Origin: Gemmatimonas sp.
GTDB lineage: Bacteria > Gemmatimonadota > Gemmatimonadetes > Longimicrobiales > Longimicrobiaceae
Length of the DNA stretch: 51,913 bases
Reading direction: 5' to 3'
NCBI GenBank assembly: GCA_009380025.1
Contig: WHSP01000016.1
Span: forward strand, 1 to 51,913
The translations under genes and the position numbers were made by a program. Shown here piece by piece: positions 1 through 8,891 of the stretch. Numbering within the stretch: the first letter of the stretch is position 1; every line of letters begins with the position of its first letter. Under the pieces are notes generated by a model. That model saw only the letters and a list, made by a program, of their open reading frames with translations, was not told the origin of the DNA and ran no database searches.

Positions 1-64
1 GGTCGACCTAAGCTGTTATTTGTAGGGGCCTTTCCCGTGAGCTTGCCGCACTCCGGAGCGTCCC

Positions 65-1267
65 ATGAATACCACCCTCGATCGGCCCGCCGGGGGCTAC
101 GTCCCGACTTTCCGCTCCAACGTCCCGCCCATGCCCTGGCATGTGCCCGCCGTGCTGTTCGCTTCGGTCAGCGTGGTGGTCGGCGTGCTCTGGGATATCT
201 CCTGGCACTCCAGCATCGGGCGCGACACGCTCTGGTCGCCTCCCCACCTGGCGATGTACCTGGGTGGCGTCATCGCGGGGGTCGCCTGCGGCTGGTACGT
301 GCTGCACACGACTTTCGCTGGCCTCCCCGAGGACCGCGCGGCCTCGGTCACCTTCTGGCGGTACTTCCGAGGTCCGCTCGGCGCGTGGATGTGCATCTGG
401 GGTGCTTTCGCGATGCTCACTTCGGCACCCTTCGACGACTGGTGGCACAACGCCTACGGCCTCGACGTCAAGATCCTCAGCCCGCCCCATGCCCTGCTGG
501 CACTCGGGATTCTTTCCATCCAGGTGGGTGCCCTCTTCATGGTCCTTTCCCTCCAGAACCGGGCGGCGGACGGGGAATGGATGGCCATCCCGCGGCGCGC
601 GCGCACCTATGAGCGCATGTTCAGCGTCGCGATGGGACTCGTGCTGCTCAATTTCGGAATCACCACTTCCGAATACACCTTCCGGGTTCTTCAGCATTCG
701 ACGCTCTTCTATCAGATCGTCACGCCGCTATTCGTCCTTCCGTTGGTCATCGCGGGGGTGGCTGGGAGGAACCGTTGGTCGGCGACGGGTGCGGCACTGA
801 CCTATACGGCAGTGATTCTGTCGATGCACTTCGTGCTGCCGCTCTTTGCCGCGGAGCCTCGGCTCGCGCCCGTTCGCTTCCCGCTCGAGCAGATGATACC
901 GCCGCAGTTCCCACTGCTGTTGGTTGTCCCGGCCGTCGGGATCGACCTCCTCCTCGGTCGTATGCGCGGCGGTTCACTCTGGCTCAAGTCGATCGCCCTC
1001 TCGGCGGTCTTCCTGGTCACGTTTTTCGCGGTGCAGTGGCCCTTCGCCGCTTTCCTCCAGTCGGACCTGGCGCGGAACGTCATCTTCAAGCAGCACCTCC
1101 GACCCTACTCGGTTTCGGACGACTCGTACTCCGTGCTCGGGCTCTTCTGGGAACCTGCGGCGGGGATGGACCTGCTCGCGGGTCTCGCGATCGCGCTCGG
1201 ATTCGGGGTGATCGCCTCCCGGCTGGCCCTTGCGTCGGCGCGCTGGATGACTGGGGTGAGGCGATGA
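65..1267 (+). CDS. Polytopic membrane protein, function unknown
   Basis: A 400-residue protein with about ten hydrophobic segments, so almost certainly an inner-membrane protein. I cannot assign a named family. Two similar motifs recur: W-D-I-S-W-H followed by S-P-P-H-L near residues 44-65, and D-D-W-W-H followed by S-P-P-H-A near residues 125-145. This suggests an internal repeat with conserved His and Asp that could bind a metal or cofactor (inference). The start ATG is preceded by CCGGAG. The stop overlaps the next ATG (ATGA), so the two genes are translationally coupled and probably act together. The partner carries His/Met-rich motifs, so a role in copper or another metal is possible but unproven. 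Confidence 0.8.
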   Translation: MNTTLDRPAGGYVPTFRSNVPPMPWHVPAVLFASVSVVVGVLWDISWHSSIGRDTLWSPPHLAMYLGGVIAGVACGWYVLHTTFAGLPEDRAASVTFWRYFRGPLGAWMCIWGAFAMLTSAPFDDWWHNAYGLDVKILSPPHALLALGILSIQVGALFMVLSLQNRAADGEWMAIPRRARTYERMFSVAMGLVLLNFGITTSEYTFRVLQHSTLFYQIVTPLFVLPLVIAGVAGRNRWSATGAALTYTAVILSMHFVLPLFAAEPRLAPVRFPLEQMIPPQFPLLLVVPAVGIDLLLGRMRGGSLWLKSIALSAVFLVTFFAVQWPFAAFLQSDLARNVIFKQHLRPYSVSDDSYSVLGLFWEPAAGMDLLAGLAIALGFGVIASRLALASARWMTGVRR

Positions 1268-2763
1268 AGAAGTGGCTGGCTCCCCGGATCGCGAGCGTCG
1301 CTCTCGCGTGGCTGCTCCTCGCGGCGCACGTCGGAAGCCCGAATATCTTCTTCGATGGCGAGGCCGGACCGTATCCGGTTCGCGTCGTGATCCGGCCGCC
1401 CGCCGCGATCCCGGGGCTGGCCGAGATCACGGTACGCGTCCAAGGGCAGGGGGTCGAACGGGTCACCGTACAGCCGGCGGCCTGGAATCTCGGTAGCGCG
1501 GGAGCACCGCGACCGGACGAGGCGGTCCGGCTCGGTGCCGAGGAGAACGTGTGGAGCGCCGAGCTCTGGCTGATGGAGTTCGGATCCTATAGCGTCCACG
1601 TCGCGGTGGAAGGGGCGGAAGGGGAGGGCCGAGTGATCGTGCCGGTCCCGGCACTGGCAACGTCCATTGCGGACATGTCGGTCGGCCTTCAGGCAACGCT
1701 GGTCGGCCTCGGTCTATTTCTGTTGGTCGGGTTGCTCTCGATCGTCGGTGCGGCCGCGCGCGAAGCGAGCCTGGCTCCTGCCGAGGCGCCGGACTCGCGG
1801 CGGCGACGTCGCTCCAGAATCGCCCAGGTGGCCAGTCTTCCCATCCTTGCGTTGGCGCTCTTCGGAGGCGCCCGCTGGTGGGCGAGTGAGGAAGGGGTCT
1901 ACGAGCAGAACCTCTTCGTTCCGCTGCAGATCGAGACGGCGACCGGAGCGGACACGCCGGAATCCCTCGAGCTCCGGATCGTCGACGAACGGTGGTCGCC
2001 ACAGCGATATACTCCCCTCCTTCCCGATCACGGGAAGTTGATGCACCTCTTCCTCGTGGGCGACGCCGGACTCGACGCGATGGCGCACCTGCACCCGGTT
2101 CGAAGGGACTCGGCGACCTTCGCCACCCTCGTTCCGCCGCTTCCCGAAGGCAGGTACCGTGTCTACGCAGACATCCTGCACGAGAGCGGCCTCACCCAGA
2201 CGCTGACGGACACGGTCCAGCTCGCGGAGTCCAACGTCGAGCCGGCGGACGCCCTCGACCGTGACGATTCCTGGATCGTGACCACAGGGAGGCCGTTCGT
2301 GGGCGCCGGCGGTCACGTCGAGCTGGACGACGGGTCAACCATGACCTGGGTCGCCGACTCTGTTCCCCGCGCGGGCGAGGAGACGACGCTCACCTTCGAC
2401 GTGTCAGCGCCCGATGGATCGCCCGCCACGCTGGAGCCATACATGGGCATGGCCGCGCACTCGATGATCAGCCGCGACGATGGATCCGTCTTCGTTCATC
2501 TCCACCCGCTCGGCACGATCTCCATGACTTCGCAGCGGCTCTTCGAACAGCGGGAACAGGGCGATACGGTGAGAGCTGGCGATGGGCGGCTGCTGATCGA
2601 CGACGAGCTCGCCGCGTTCCCTTCGGGTCCCCGGATGCTGCGATCGTCCACGGTGTCCTTACCCTACGCCTTCCCCCAACCAGGCGAGTACCGGATCTGG
2701 GTCCAGGTGATGCGAGACGGGCGCGTCCTCACCGGGGCGTTCACCGCGCAGGTGCCTGAATAG
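1264..2763 (+). CDS. Membrane-anchored protein with His/Met-rich (HLHP) motifs
   Basis: A 499-residue protein starting at the ATG that overlaps the upstream stop. The open frame extends further upstream, but that part lies inside the previous gene. It has an N-terminal signal segment (residues about 5-24) and an extracytoplasmic beta-type domain (about 30-135) resembling YtkA/FixH-like folds. Hydrophobic segments follow near 140-165 and 185-205. A C-terminal extracytoplasmic region carries two similar blocks, one with M-A-H-L-H-P and one with M-G-M-A-A-H then V-H-L-H-P. Closely spaced His and Met of this kind are common in periplasmic copper-handling proteins, so metal binding is a reasonable inference. 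The exact substrate cannot be read from the sequence. Confidence 0.8.
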   Translation: MKKWLAPRIASVALAWLLLAAHVGSPNIFFDGEAGPYPVRVVIRPPAAIPGLAEITVRVQGQGVERVTVQPAAWNLGSAGAPRPDEAVRLGAEENVWSAELWLMEFGSYSVHVAVEGAEGEGRVIVPVPALATSIADMSVGLQATLVGLGLFLLVGLLSIVGAAAREASLAPAEAPDSRRRRRSRIAQVASLPILALALFGGARWWASEEGVYEQNLFVPLQIETATGADTPESLELRIVDERWSPQRYTPLLPDHGKLMHLFLVGDAGLDAMAHLHPVRRDSATFATLVPPLPEGRYRVYADILHESGLTQTLTDTVQLAESNVEPADALDRDDSWIVTTGRPFVGAGGHVELDDGSTMTWVADSVPRAGEETTLTFDVSAPDGSPATLEPYMGMAAHSMISRDDGSVFVHLHPLGTISMTSQRLFEQREQGDTVRAGDGRLLIDDELAAFPSGPRMLRSSTVSLPYAFPQPGEYRIWVQVMRDGRVLTGAFTAQVPE

Positions 2764-2818
2764 CTCGCCCCGATCTGGCCTCCCTTCGTACCATCCCCGA
2801 TCGCGGACGACAAAGAAA

Positions 2819-2896
2819 TTACCGCAGAGATGCTGAGAACGCAGAGCACGACCCACTTGTTGTAGTCCTCTGCGCACTCTGTCGCTCAGCGGTAAA
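2819..2896. repeat. Palindromic intergenic repeat, CGCAGAG type
   Basis: The left arm (2819-2846) begins TTACCGCAGAG and ends CGCAGAG. The right arm (2868-2896) begins CTCTGCG and ends CAGCGGTAA. The arms are imperfect reverse complements with a spacer of about 21 bp. It lies in the 266-bp gap between the metal-binding-like protein and the FHA/cell-wall cluster. I see no gene in this gap. Repeats of this kind occur in many high-GC environmental genomes. It could also act as a transcript end. Confidence 0.6.
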
Positions 2897-3029
2897 ATTC
2901 GTGGCTGGAAGGTCTGCGCATTTGGGGGAAAGGGAATAGCGGCGAGAGCCTCTCTGGCATATCCTCTGCATTTCCGGGCGTGGCTCCGACTGGACCCCTC
3001 TGCCCGCCTCGTTACAGATTGACGCCTCG

Positions 3030-3701
3030 ATGCTGAACCTGCTGAGAAAGTTTCTGCGCCCGACGCTGCGAGAGCAGCTGGAGGATGGCGTGCGCGAGGC
3101 GCTGCGCCGCTATGTCGAGCGCCAGAGCACCCCGAACCTGCGAGTCTACGTCTCGACGGATCTGGTTCCCGAGGGTGTGGAGGACGCCATGTGGGCGCAC
3201 GACGAGTCCGAGCACCTGCGACGCTTCGCGCTCCAGTGGGCGGAGGACAACGGCGTGCCGCGAGTCGGGATGCGCGCCGAGGTGATCCTGCTGGATACCA
3301 AGAAGGAGTTTGCGTTCGTGAAGCCGGTAGGGGCCGAGCCGGTGGAGGCTCGCTCGGGTGCGCCGTCCGCGCGGGAAGAGCGACCGAGTGCGGGCGGTCA
3401 GGCCGTCCTGGAGGTCGTCTCGTCCCCGAGCCTGACCGCACCGTTGCGAATCGCAGGTGAGTTGACAGTGGGTCGGAAGGTTAATGGGGACGTGTTCGGC
3501 GCGGGAGACCGCTACATGTCGGGCAGGCACGCGAGGTTCCACATTGCGGGGAGCACGCTCTTCGTGACGGACCTGGATTCGAAGAATCGGACGTTCCTGA
3601 ACGAGCGACCTCTTCCCCCGCACGAGCAGGTACCGGCGGCCGTCGGAGACGAGATCCGGATGGGCGCGACGACCTTTCGGGTCGCCGAGATCGGGGAGTA
3701 G
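3030..3701 (+). CDS. FHA-domain protein with DUF3662-like N-terminus (FhaA-like)
   Basis: A 223-residue cytoplasmic protein. Residues 1-100 resemble the DUF3662/FhaA N-terminal domain. A low-complexity linker (about 100-135) leads to a C-terminal FHA domain (about 141-220). The FHA core residues are present: G148-R149, S164 with R166-H167, and N186. These bind phosphothreonine peptides. The usual S-K-N-G-T-F loop reads S-K-N-R-T-F here. It is the first gene of a cluster with PBP, SEDS, PP2C, FHA and kinase genes, and only 3 bp separate it from the next. It probably reads out phosphorylation by the cluster's kinase, as FhaA does in actinobacteria (inference from domain and context). Confidence 0.88.
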   Translation: MLNLLRKFLRPTLREQLEDGVREALRRYVERQSTPNLRVYVSTDLVPEGVEDAMWAHDESEHLRRFALQWAEDNGVPRVGMRAEVILLDTKKEFAFVKPVGAEPVEARSGAPSAREERPSAGGQAVLEVVSSPSLTAPLRIAGELTVGRKVNGDVFGAGDRYMSGRHARFHIAGSTLFVTDLDSKNRTFLNERPLPPHEQVPAAVGDEIRMGATTFRVAEIGE

Positions 3702-3704
3702 GCT

Positions 3705-5249
3705 GTGGACGTGCTGCTGAACTGGGCATTGCGGGGCGCGTACATCACTATCGGTGCGGGCGCTGGGTTGTGGATCTTGCGGTGGTTGCAGGTGAACTGG
3801 CGGAGCTCATCGGAGCGGTGGACGGTCCGGATCGCTGCCGTGACCCTGCTGCTCGCAGGCGTGTACACGATCGCCCATGTTCGGTTGCTCGTGCAGCGAT
3901 CGGCGATCGAGGAAGGGCGGGAGATCTACGCAGTATTCGGGGATCCGCGGCGAACGGAGATGCGGCGCGCAGAGGTCCGCGGATGGATGTTGGACTGCAC
4001 AGCCAGGGAAGACGGCGCGCTGGCCTACTACCGGGAGCGCGACGGGGTGGTGGAGCGGACGTACCCGCTCGGTGAGGCCGGCGCGAACCTGATCGGCGGG
4101 GGCGAAGGACCGGAAACCCGCGACTACACGATCGAGATCCTCTTTGCGGACGAGCTGCGGCGGCCGGGAACGTTCATGGAGCTCGGCGCGCTGCATCCGG
4201 CCGGCGAGGATCTCGCCGTGACGCTGTGCCGGAACGTCACGGCAGAGGCGTACGAGCAGCTTGCCCGGGTAGGCCGGCCAGGGGCCGTCGTGGTGCAGGA
4301 CGCGAGCAATGGCGCCGTGCTCGCCTATGCCGCGACCGGTGGGCCTGAAGAGCCGCCCCTGGGCATCAAGCGGTATTCCCCGCCGGGCTCGGTCTTCAAG
4401 TTGGCACTGAGCGCCCTGTGGTGGGAGAGCGGGATGCCGGACGACATATCGATCCCCTGCCCGGCCGAGATCGAGGTGACGTCTCGGGCGACGATCTCGA
4501 ACTTCGGCAACATCGGTCGCGGGATGGTGGAGGGGCCGGCGGGGATGCTGATCCCCTCGTGCAACACTGCCGCCGTATGGATGGCGCAACGCCTTCGCGA
4601 GGAGGTCGGGAGCGAAGCGTTCGTCGAGGCGTACCGACGCTGGGGCTTCGAACCGTACGAGGAAATTCCGCCCCGCGATTCGATCGGCGACTTCTGGCGA
4701 ACGCGTTCGGATGCGTGGACACGGCGTATGACACCCGCCCCGTCCAGGCTCCGCATTTCGGGGCGCACCGGCGATGCCGAATGGGCCCAGCTCTCCATCG
4801 GGCAAGGGCCACTGGATGTCACGGTCGTCGGAGTTTCCCGTTTCGTCCAATCGATCGCGAACGACGGCGTGATGCTGCCCCCGACGATTGAGCTCGATCT
4901 CGCTCTCGACTCGCCCCGCGGCCAGCGTGTCATGCGCGCGAGCACCGCCGAGAAGCTCCAGGAAGCAATGCTCCAGGTGGTGGAGCGAGGGACCGGGCGT
5001 GGGGCGGGTGCGATCATGCAGGGTACCGGTTGGCAGATCGGGGGGAAAACCGGCACCGCGCAGCTCGCTGGCCGTGCCGACAACGGCTGGTTCGCGAGCA
5101 TCGTGTTCGACCCTGAAGGCGAACCACGCTACACCGTGGTCACGCTCGTCGTCGGGGGCGGCGGAGGAAGCGGTGCAGCGGCCACGATCGCCGGCCGGGT
5201 CGCCCGCGAGCTAGTCCGAGAGCCTCCCGTACTCGGGGGGGCGGAATGA
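3705..5249 (+). CDS. Penicillin-binding transpeptidase (PbpA-like)
   Basis: A 514-residue peptidoglycan transpeptidase starting at GTG, 3 bp after the FHA gene. Two membrane segments (about 10-28 and 42-62) precede a periplasmic region. The transpeptidase domain holds all three catalytic motifs: S229-x-x-K232 (S-V-F-K), S285-C-N287 and K448-T-G450. The region before it (about 70-190) is short compared with classical class B PBPs. Overall it resembles actinobacterial PbpA. The stop overlaps the start of the SEDS gene (ATGA), matching the known pairing of class B PBPs with SEDS glycosyltransferases for cell-wall elongation or division. pbpA would be the natural symbol if homology is confirmed. 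Confidence 0.9.
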   Translation: MDVLLNWALRGAYITIGAGAGLWILRWLQVNWRSSSERWTVRIAAVTLLLAGVYTIAHVRLLVQRSAIEEGREIYAVFGDPRRTEMRRAEVRGWMLDCTAREDGALAYYRERDGVVERTYPLGEAGANLIGGGEGPETRDYTIEILFADELRRPGTFMELGALHPAGEDLAVTLCRNVTAEAYEQLARVGRPGAVVVQDASNGAVLAYAATGGPEEPPLGIKRYSPPGSVFKLALSALWWESGMPDDISIPCPAEIEVTSRATISNFGNIGRGMVEGPAGMLIPSCNTAAVWMAQRLREEVGSEAFVEAYRRWGFEPYEEIPPRDSIGDFWRTRSDAWTRRMTPAPSRLRISGRTGDAEWAQLSIGQGPLDVTVVGVSRFVQSIANDGVMLPPTIELDLALDSPRGQRVMRASTAEKLQEAMLQVVERGTGRGAGAIMQGTGWQIGGKTGTAQLAGRADNGWFASIVFDPEGEPRYTVVTLVVGGGGGSGAAATIAGRVARELVREPPVLGGAE

Positions 5250-6889
5250 GTCTCCGTGACCGGTTCCGCCGCGAGCGGGACCGCGAAGGACCGCAGGGCA
5301 TCGCGGTCTCCCTCCGCTCACACAACCGACCGGGGACGCCCCGTGCGGCCCGACGCCGGGGTATCTCTCCGCTGCTGCTGCTGGCCATCGCCCTCTCGGC
5401 GATCTTCTATCTGCTCGCGCACTACTCGATCATCGAGGGCGTTTGGCCCGTTCACGGGATCGCTCCCGGCGCGGGTTCCGTGCTGTTTCGCGATGCGGTC
5501 GCGTGGATCGGTTGGCTCCTCCTCCTCCCGGCCCTCCGCCTGCTCGGGTATCGCGGGAACTGGGCGGTCGTGGTCATCCCTATCGTCATCTTCTTCCTCG
5601 CCCGGCCCGCACTCTTCCAGCTCTTCAGCGATCCCGTCTATCAGGCGCGCGGTGAGGCCCGTTTCGAGGCGAACGCTCTCAAAGCGGAACGGTCGCAGCT
5701 CACGACGATCCTGCGGACCTATGACGATGAGCGTCTGTCGTCCGTTTTCGAGGACGAAGTCCCAGTCCTGCCTGAGCCGATCGAGGCGGTCCGGGAGGCG
5801 ACGGGCAGCGATGGCCGACCCGGGAGCCGGTTGAGCTCCGCGCTCTCCGTGATGCTGGCTCCGCTCGCCGTCCTGCTCGGTTTCGTCCTCGCGACACGGC
5901 GCGGTGCTCTGCGCTGGTTCCGCGATCATCGTGAGATTCCGTTCGCCGCCGCGCTCGGCATCTTCTTTGTGCTCACGACCTTCTTCGTCGAGCTGGGCCG
6001 CGTCCGGGGCACGACCCCGTGGGAGCTCTTCCTCCCTATCTTCATCGGCGCGTGGGCTGCGTTGCTGGCCGATGATGCGTATAATCTCGCCCGGCCCGGT
6101 GCCATGCTCGCCCCCCGGCGAATCCTGGTGCTACTTCTCTATGGGGCAATTCCAATCGTCCCCTTCCTGATCATTCGGGAGCTGGGTCTGTCGGTCGTGC
6201 TTGCGGGGAGTCTCGCGACGATGCTCCTGGTTGGGACGCGACGCGAGTGGTGGGCGGGGTTGATGCTCGGCGTCTGGGTCGTCCTGGTGGTGGCGGCGTT
6301 CAACCTGGATACCCGTTCCCAGACCCGCCTCCAGCTCGCGATCGATCCGTACCGTGACCTGAGCACGATGACCGTGCCGGAGGCCGAGTCCTGGGCAGCC
6401 GCCATGCACCAGTTCAAGCTCTTCGACGCCAACATTCTGGCGGGCGGGATCTTCGGGGAAGGACCGGGCCGCGGCCACGCCGAGACCGCGCCGAACGCTG
6501 CCGACGATGGATACATCACGACGATCGCCGCCCAGTGGGGCCTGTTGGGCACCCTTTCCCTCGTTCTCCTCTACAGCGCCTTGATCGTCGAGCTTCTGAG
6601 CGTAGCCGTACGAGAGCGTAGCGCCTTCGAGCGGTCCCTGGTAACCGGCCTCGCGATGCTGCTGGCGATTCCGTTCTGGATGTCCGCCCTCGGCGGCGTT
6701 CGCGCGGTGCCGCTGACCGGAGTCGCCACGGCGTTCGCCGCGAGTGGCGGCGCGAAGTTGCTCGCATCCTCGTTCGCGATCGGCATCGTCGCCGCCATCA
6801 GCCACCGTCGAGTGGAGGCCGATCGGCTCGAGGCTGCCGGCGAATCGATGCACGCCCGGCCAGAGGAGCAGGGGGTACAGATCCGATGA
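5246..6889 (+). CDS. SEDS-family (RodA/FtsW-like) membrane protein
   Basis: A 547-residue membrane protein with roughly ten hydrophobic segments and a basic N-terminal tail of about 40 residues. A soluble loop (about 130-190) lies between the second and third membrane groups. The diagnostic region is near residues 395-440: a G-x-G-P-G-R-G-H stretch, then D-D-G-Y-I-T-T-I-A-A-Q-W-G. This aligns with the conserved extracytoplasmic loop of RodA/FtsW, including the essential Asp. SEDS proteins polymerise lipid II into glycan strands with a partner class B PBP, which is the gene just upstream (4-nt overlap). The 3' end overlaps the phosphatase gene in the same way. It is more divergent than typical RodA, so elongation versus division cannot be decided. 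Confidence 0.85.
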   Translation: MSLRDRFRRERDREGPQGIAVSLRSHNRPGTPRAARRRGISPLLLLAIALSAIFYLLAHYSIIEGVWPVHGIAPGAGSVLFRDAVAWIGWLLLLPALRLLGYRGNWAVVVIPIVIFFLARPALFQLFSDPVYQARGEARFEANALKAERSQLTTILRTYDDERLSSVFEDEVPVLPEPIEAVREATGSDGRPGSRLSSALSVMLAPLAVLLGFVLATRRGALRWFRDHREIPFAAALGIFFVLTTFFVELGRVRGTTPWELFLPIFIGAWAALLADDAYNLARPGAMLAPRRILVLLLYGAIPIVPFLIIRELGLSVVLAGSLATMLLVGTRREWWAGLMLGVWVVLVVAAFNLDTRSQTRLQLAIDPYRDLSTMTVPEAESWAAAMHQFKLFDANILAGGIFGEGPGRGHAETAPNAADDGYITTIAAQWGLLGTLSLVLLYSALIVELLSVAVRERSAFERSLVTGLAMLLAIPFWMSALGGVRAVPLTGVATAFAASGGAKLLASSFAIGIVAAISHRRVEADRLEAAGESMHARPEEQGVQIR

Positions 6890-7941
6890 GCCGCGCAAAC
6901 CTCCGCGGGATCCGGCTCGAGGTGTCTGGTTTCTCGGAGCAGGGGCCCCGGGCCGAGAACCAGGACGCCTATACCGTTTCTGGCTTCGAGGACGTGGGGC
7001 TGCTTGCCGTGGCGGATGGGATGGGTGGGGAGAAGAGCGGCCGGGTGGCCGCCGACGCTGCCCTGCACGTTTTGCTCGATGCCTCTCCTCTGCGCAGCGT
7101 CGACGACGCACGCCGTGCGATCCGGGAGGCCAATCGGGCTATCGCGGCCCTTTCCGACGCGGATCCGGACGCCCACGGGGGGATGGGATGCGCCCTGGGT
7201 GTGCTCGGCCTCACCGACGGGGGAGACGGACCGGGATGGATCGCCGCGCACGTCGGGGACGTCCGCATCCTCTCCCGTTCGCCCGATGGGCTCTTGAGGC
7301 TGGAAACCAGGGATCACACACCTGCGTTCGCGCGTTGGGAGGCGGGCGAGATCTCCCTCGACGAGATCCCGGATAGCGCGGGCGCGAACCGGCTCCGGCG
7401 TGCCGTCGGTCGTGGCGGTGAAGCCGACGTAACCTGGCTCCCGGCTGCACCGGGGTGGTCCTGGCTGATCATCTCCGACGGCATCTACAAAGCGATGCGC
7501 TTCGACGAGCTGGCTGCGGCGATGGACCTTCCGACCACCACTGAAACTTGCGAGGCCATCCGGCTGAAGGTCCAGGAGCGAGGTTCCGACGACAACTATA
7601 CCGCCGTGTACGTCCGGGCCATCGGTGGTCCGGCCGCCGCCTTCGACCACTCGAACGACACCGATCCGATGGCGCCGACTCCCGCGACCCCGCACGGTCC
7701 CCGCTCGGGACGTGGTGGGCTCGCTCTCGCGCTGGGCATCCTGGCGCTGCTGCTCGCCGGTCTCGCCCTCTGGACCGCATACAGCGGCGTTCTTGGCGCC
7801 TCCCAACAGGTCGAGATCGAATCCCTGCGCAGCGAGGTCGATTCTTTGCGGATCATTGTCGATGAGCTGCGCGACCCCTTCGGACCGGCCGCGCCGACCG
7901 ACACATCGGGCCTCTCGACACAGCCTCCTCCAGCGCGATGA
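6886..7941 (+). CDS. PP2C-type serine/threonine phosphatase (PstP-like)
   Basis: A 351-residue protein. Residues about 1-245 form a PP2C catalytic domain with the expected metal-binding Asp motifs: E-N-Q-D-A-Y, V-A-D-G-M-G-G, G-D-V-R-I, I-I-S-D-G-I-Y and S-D-D-N-Y-T-A-V. A single membrane segment (about 268-290) is followed by a short, coiled, proline-containing extracytoplasmic tail. This is the architecture of actinobacterial PstP, which dephosphorylates PknA/PknB and their targets. Start and stop both overlap neighbouring genes by four bases (ATGA), so it is co-translated with the SEDS and second FHA proteins. The expected role is to reverse phosphorylation by the kinase two genes downstream. 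Confidence 0.92.
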   Translation: MSRANLRGIRLEVSGFSEQGPRAENQDAYTVSGFEDVGLLAVADGMGGEKSGRVAADAALHVLLDASPLRSVDDARRAIREANRAIAALSDADPDAHGGMGCALGVLGLTDGGDGPGWIAAHVGDVRILSRSPDGLLRLETRDHTPAFARWEAGEISLDEIPDSAGANRLRRAVGRGGEADVTWLPAAPGWSWLIISDGIYKAMRFDELAAAMDLPTTTETCEAIRLKVQERGSDDNYTAVYVRAIGGPAAAFDHSNDTDPMAPTPATPHGPRSGRGGLALALGILALLLAGLALWTAYSGVLGASQQVEIESLRSEVDSLRIIVDELRDPFGPAAPTDTSGLSTQPPPAR

Positions 7942-8843
7942 GCGACGAAGAACGCGTTCCCGGATCCCGCGATCCGCAGAGCCTGATGGACGAGCTGCTC
8001 CGCGCGGGCGTCCCCGAGATCAAACTCGCCCTCGGCGAGGTGATCGACCGCGAGAATGCCCGACCACTTCCGGCCCGATACGCGCGCCTGCTTCCCGAGA
8101 CCGTGCTCCTCGTCACCCTTCGGCCAGACGCCGCCGCCGCCCTCACTCCCATCGCGCCCGATGTCGAGCGCGAGCTGACGGATTCGTGCAACCGCCACGG
8201 GTCGCTGTACGACCGCGCTTACCGTGTACGGCTCGAGCGCTCGGAGGATCCCGACGTTCCATTCTACGTCGTCTCGTCCCACTCCGGCCGGGACGTCGGG
8301 AGCTTGGCGGAGACGGCAAAGGCGAACGGCACCGGCGCCGTCGCGCCGGACCTACCGGTGGCCAACCCCGACGCGACCCGGGTCCCTACCGAGGTGACGC
8401 CGGGTTGGGAGCCCGGTCGGTGGCTTCTCGTCGTGGAGGACCTGGCGGGTGAGGAGCGCGAGGCGTTTCGCATCGGTGAGCCGACCTTCACGGTTGGGCG
8501 TGGAACCGACGATCCGCAACTCCGTGCGACGATCGCGATCAGCGATGCGCCGCATGTGAGCCGCCGACAACTGGCTCTCGCCTGGGAGGAGCGGGATGGG
8601 GCCCCCGGCTTCCGGGTCTACAACCTGGGGTTGAACGAGGTCCGTTTGCCCGGGATCGCACTCCCCGGCGCCCACGCGAAGAACGGCACAGCCCTCGAAT
8701 CGATCGACCCGAAGCACGTCGGCTGGTTACCGCCGGGCGTTCCTCTACACATCGGCGAGAAAGGGCCCGTCTTGCGGATCGACGAGGTCCCTGCGGACCT
8801 GGACGACGTGAGGATCGATCCCGATGCAACGGTGTTCGAGTGA
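7938..8843 (+). CDS. FHA-domain protein, second copy
   Basis: A 301-residue protein whose start overlaps the phosphatase stop. The N-terminal 120 residues resemble the DUF3662-like domain of the first FHA protein in the cluster. After a linker, an FHA domain occupies about 160-290, with V-G-R-G near 180 and H-V-S-R-R-Q-L as the phosphothreonine-binding loop. The sandwich is longer than usual, with an acidic insertion. It probably recruits kinase substrates or regulators in the cytoplasm. A pair of FHA proteins flanking the PBP/SEDS/PP2C genes parallels fhaA/fhaB of actinobacteria. No membrane segment or signal peptide is seen. Confidence 0.82.
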   Translation: MSDEERVPGSRDPQSLMDELLRAGVPEIKLALGEVIDRENARPLPARYARLLPETVLLVTLRPDAAAALTPIAPDVERELTDSCNRHGSLYDRAYRVRLERSEDPDVPFYVVSSHSGRDVGSLAETAKANGTGAVAPDLPVANPDATRVPTEVTPGWEPGRWLLVVEDLAGEEREAFRIGEPTFTVGRGTDDPQLRATIAISDAPHVSRRQLALAWEERDGAPGFRVYNLGLNEVRLPGIALPGAHAKNGTALESIDPKHVGWLPPGVPLHIGEKGPVLRIDEVPADLDDVRIDPDATVFE

Positions 8844-8891
8844 TGACGAGGCATTCGCGTCGGATTGAGAACGGGAGGGCTGACCGCCACG

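Noticed and set aside
775-1263. Open frame extending the second gene upstream by 163 codons
   Set aside because: It lies fully within the first membrane-protein gene and reads as arginine-rich shadow sequence; the ATG at 1264 overlaps the stop and begins a signal peptide.
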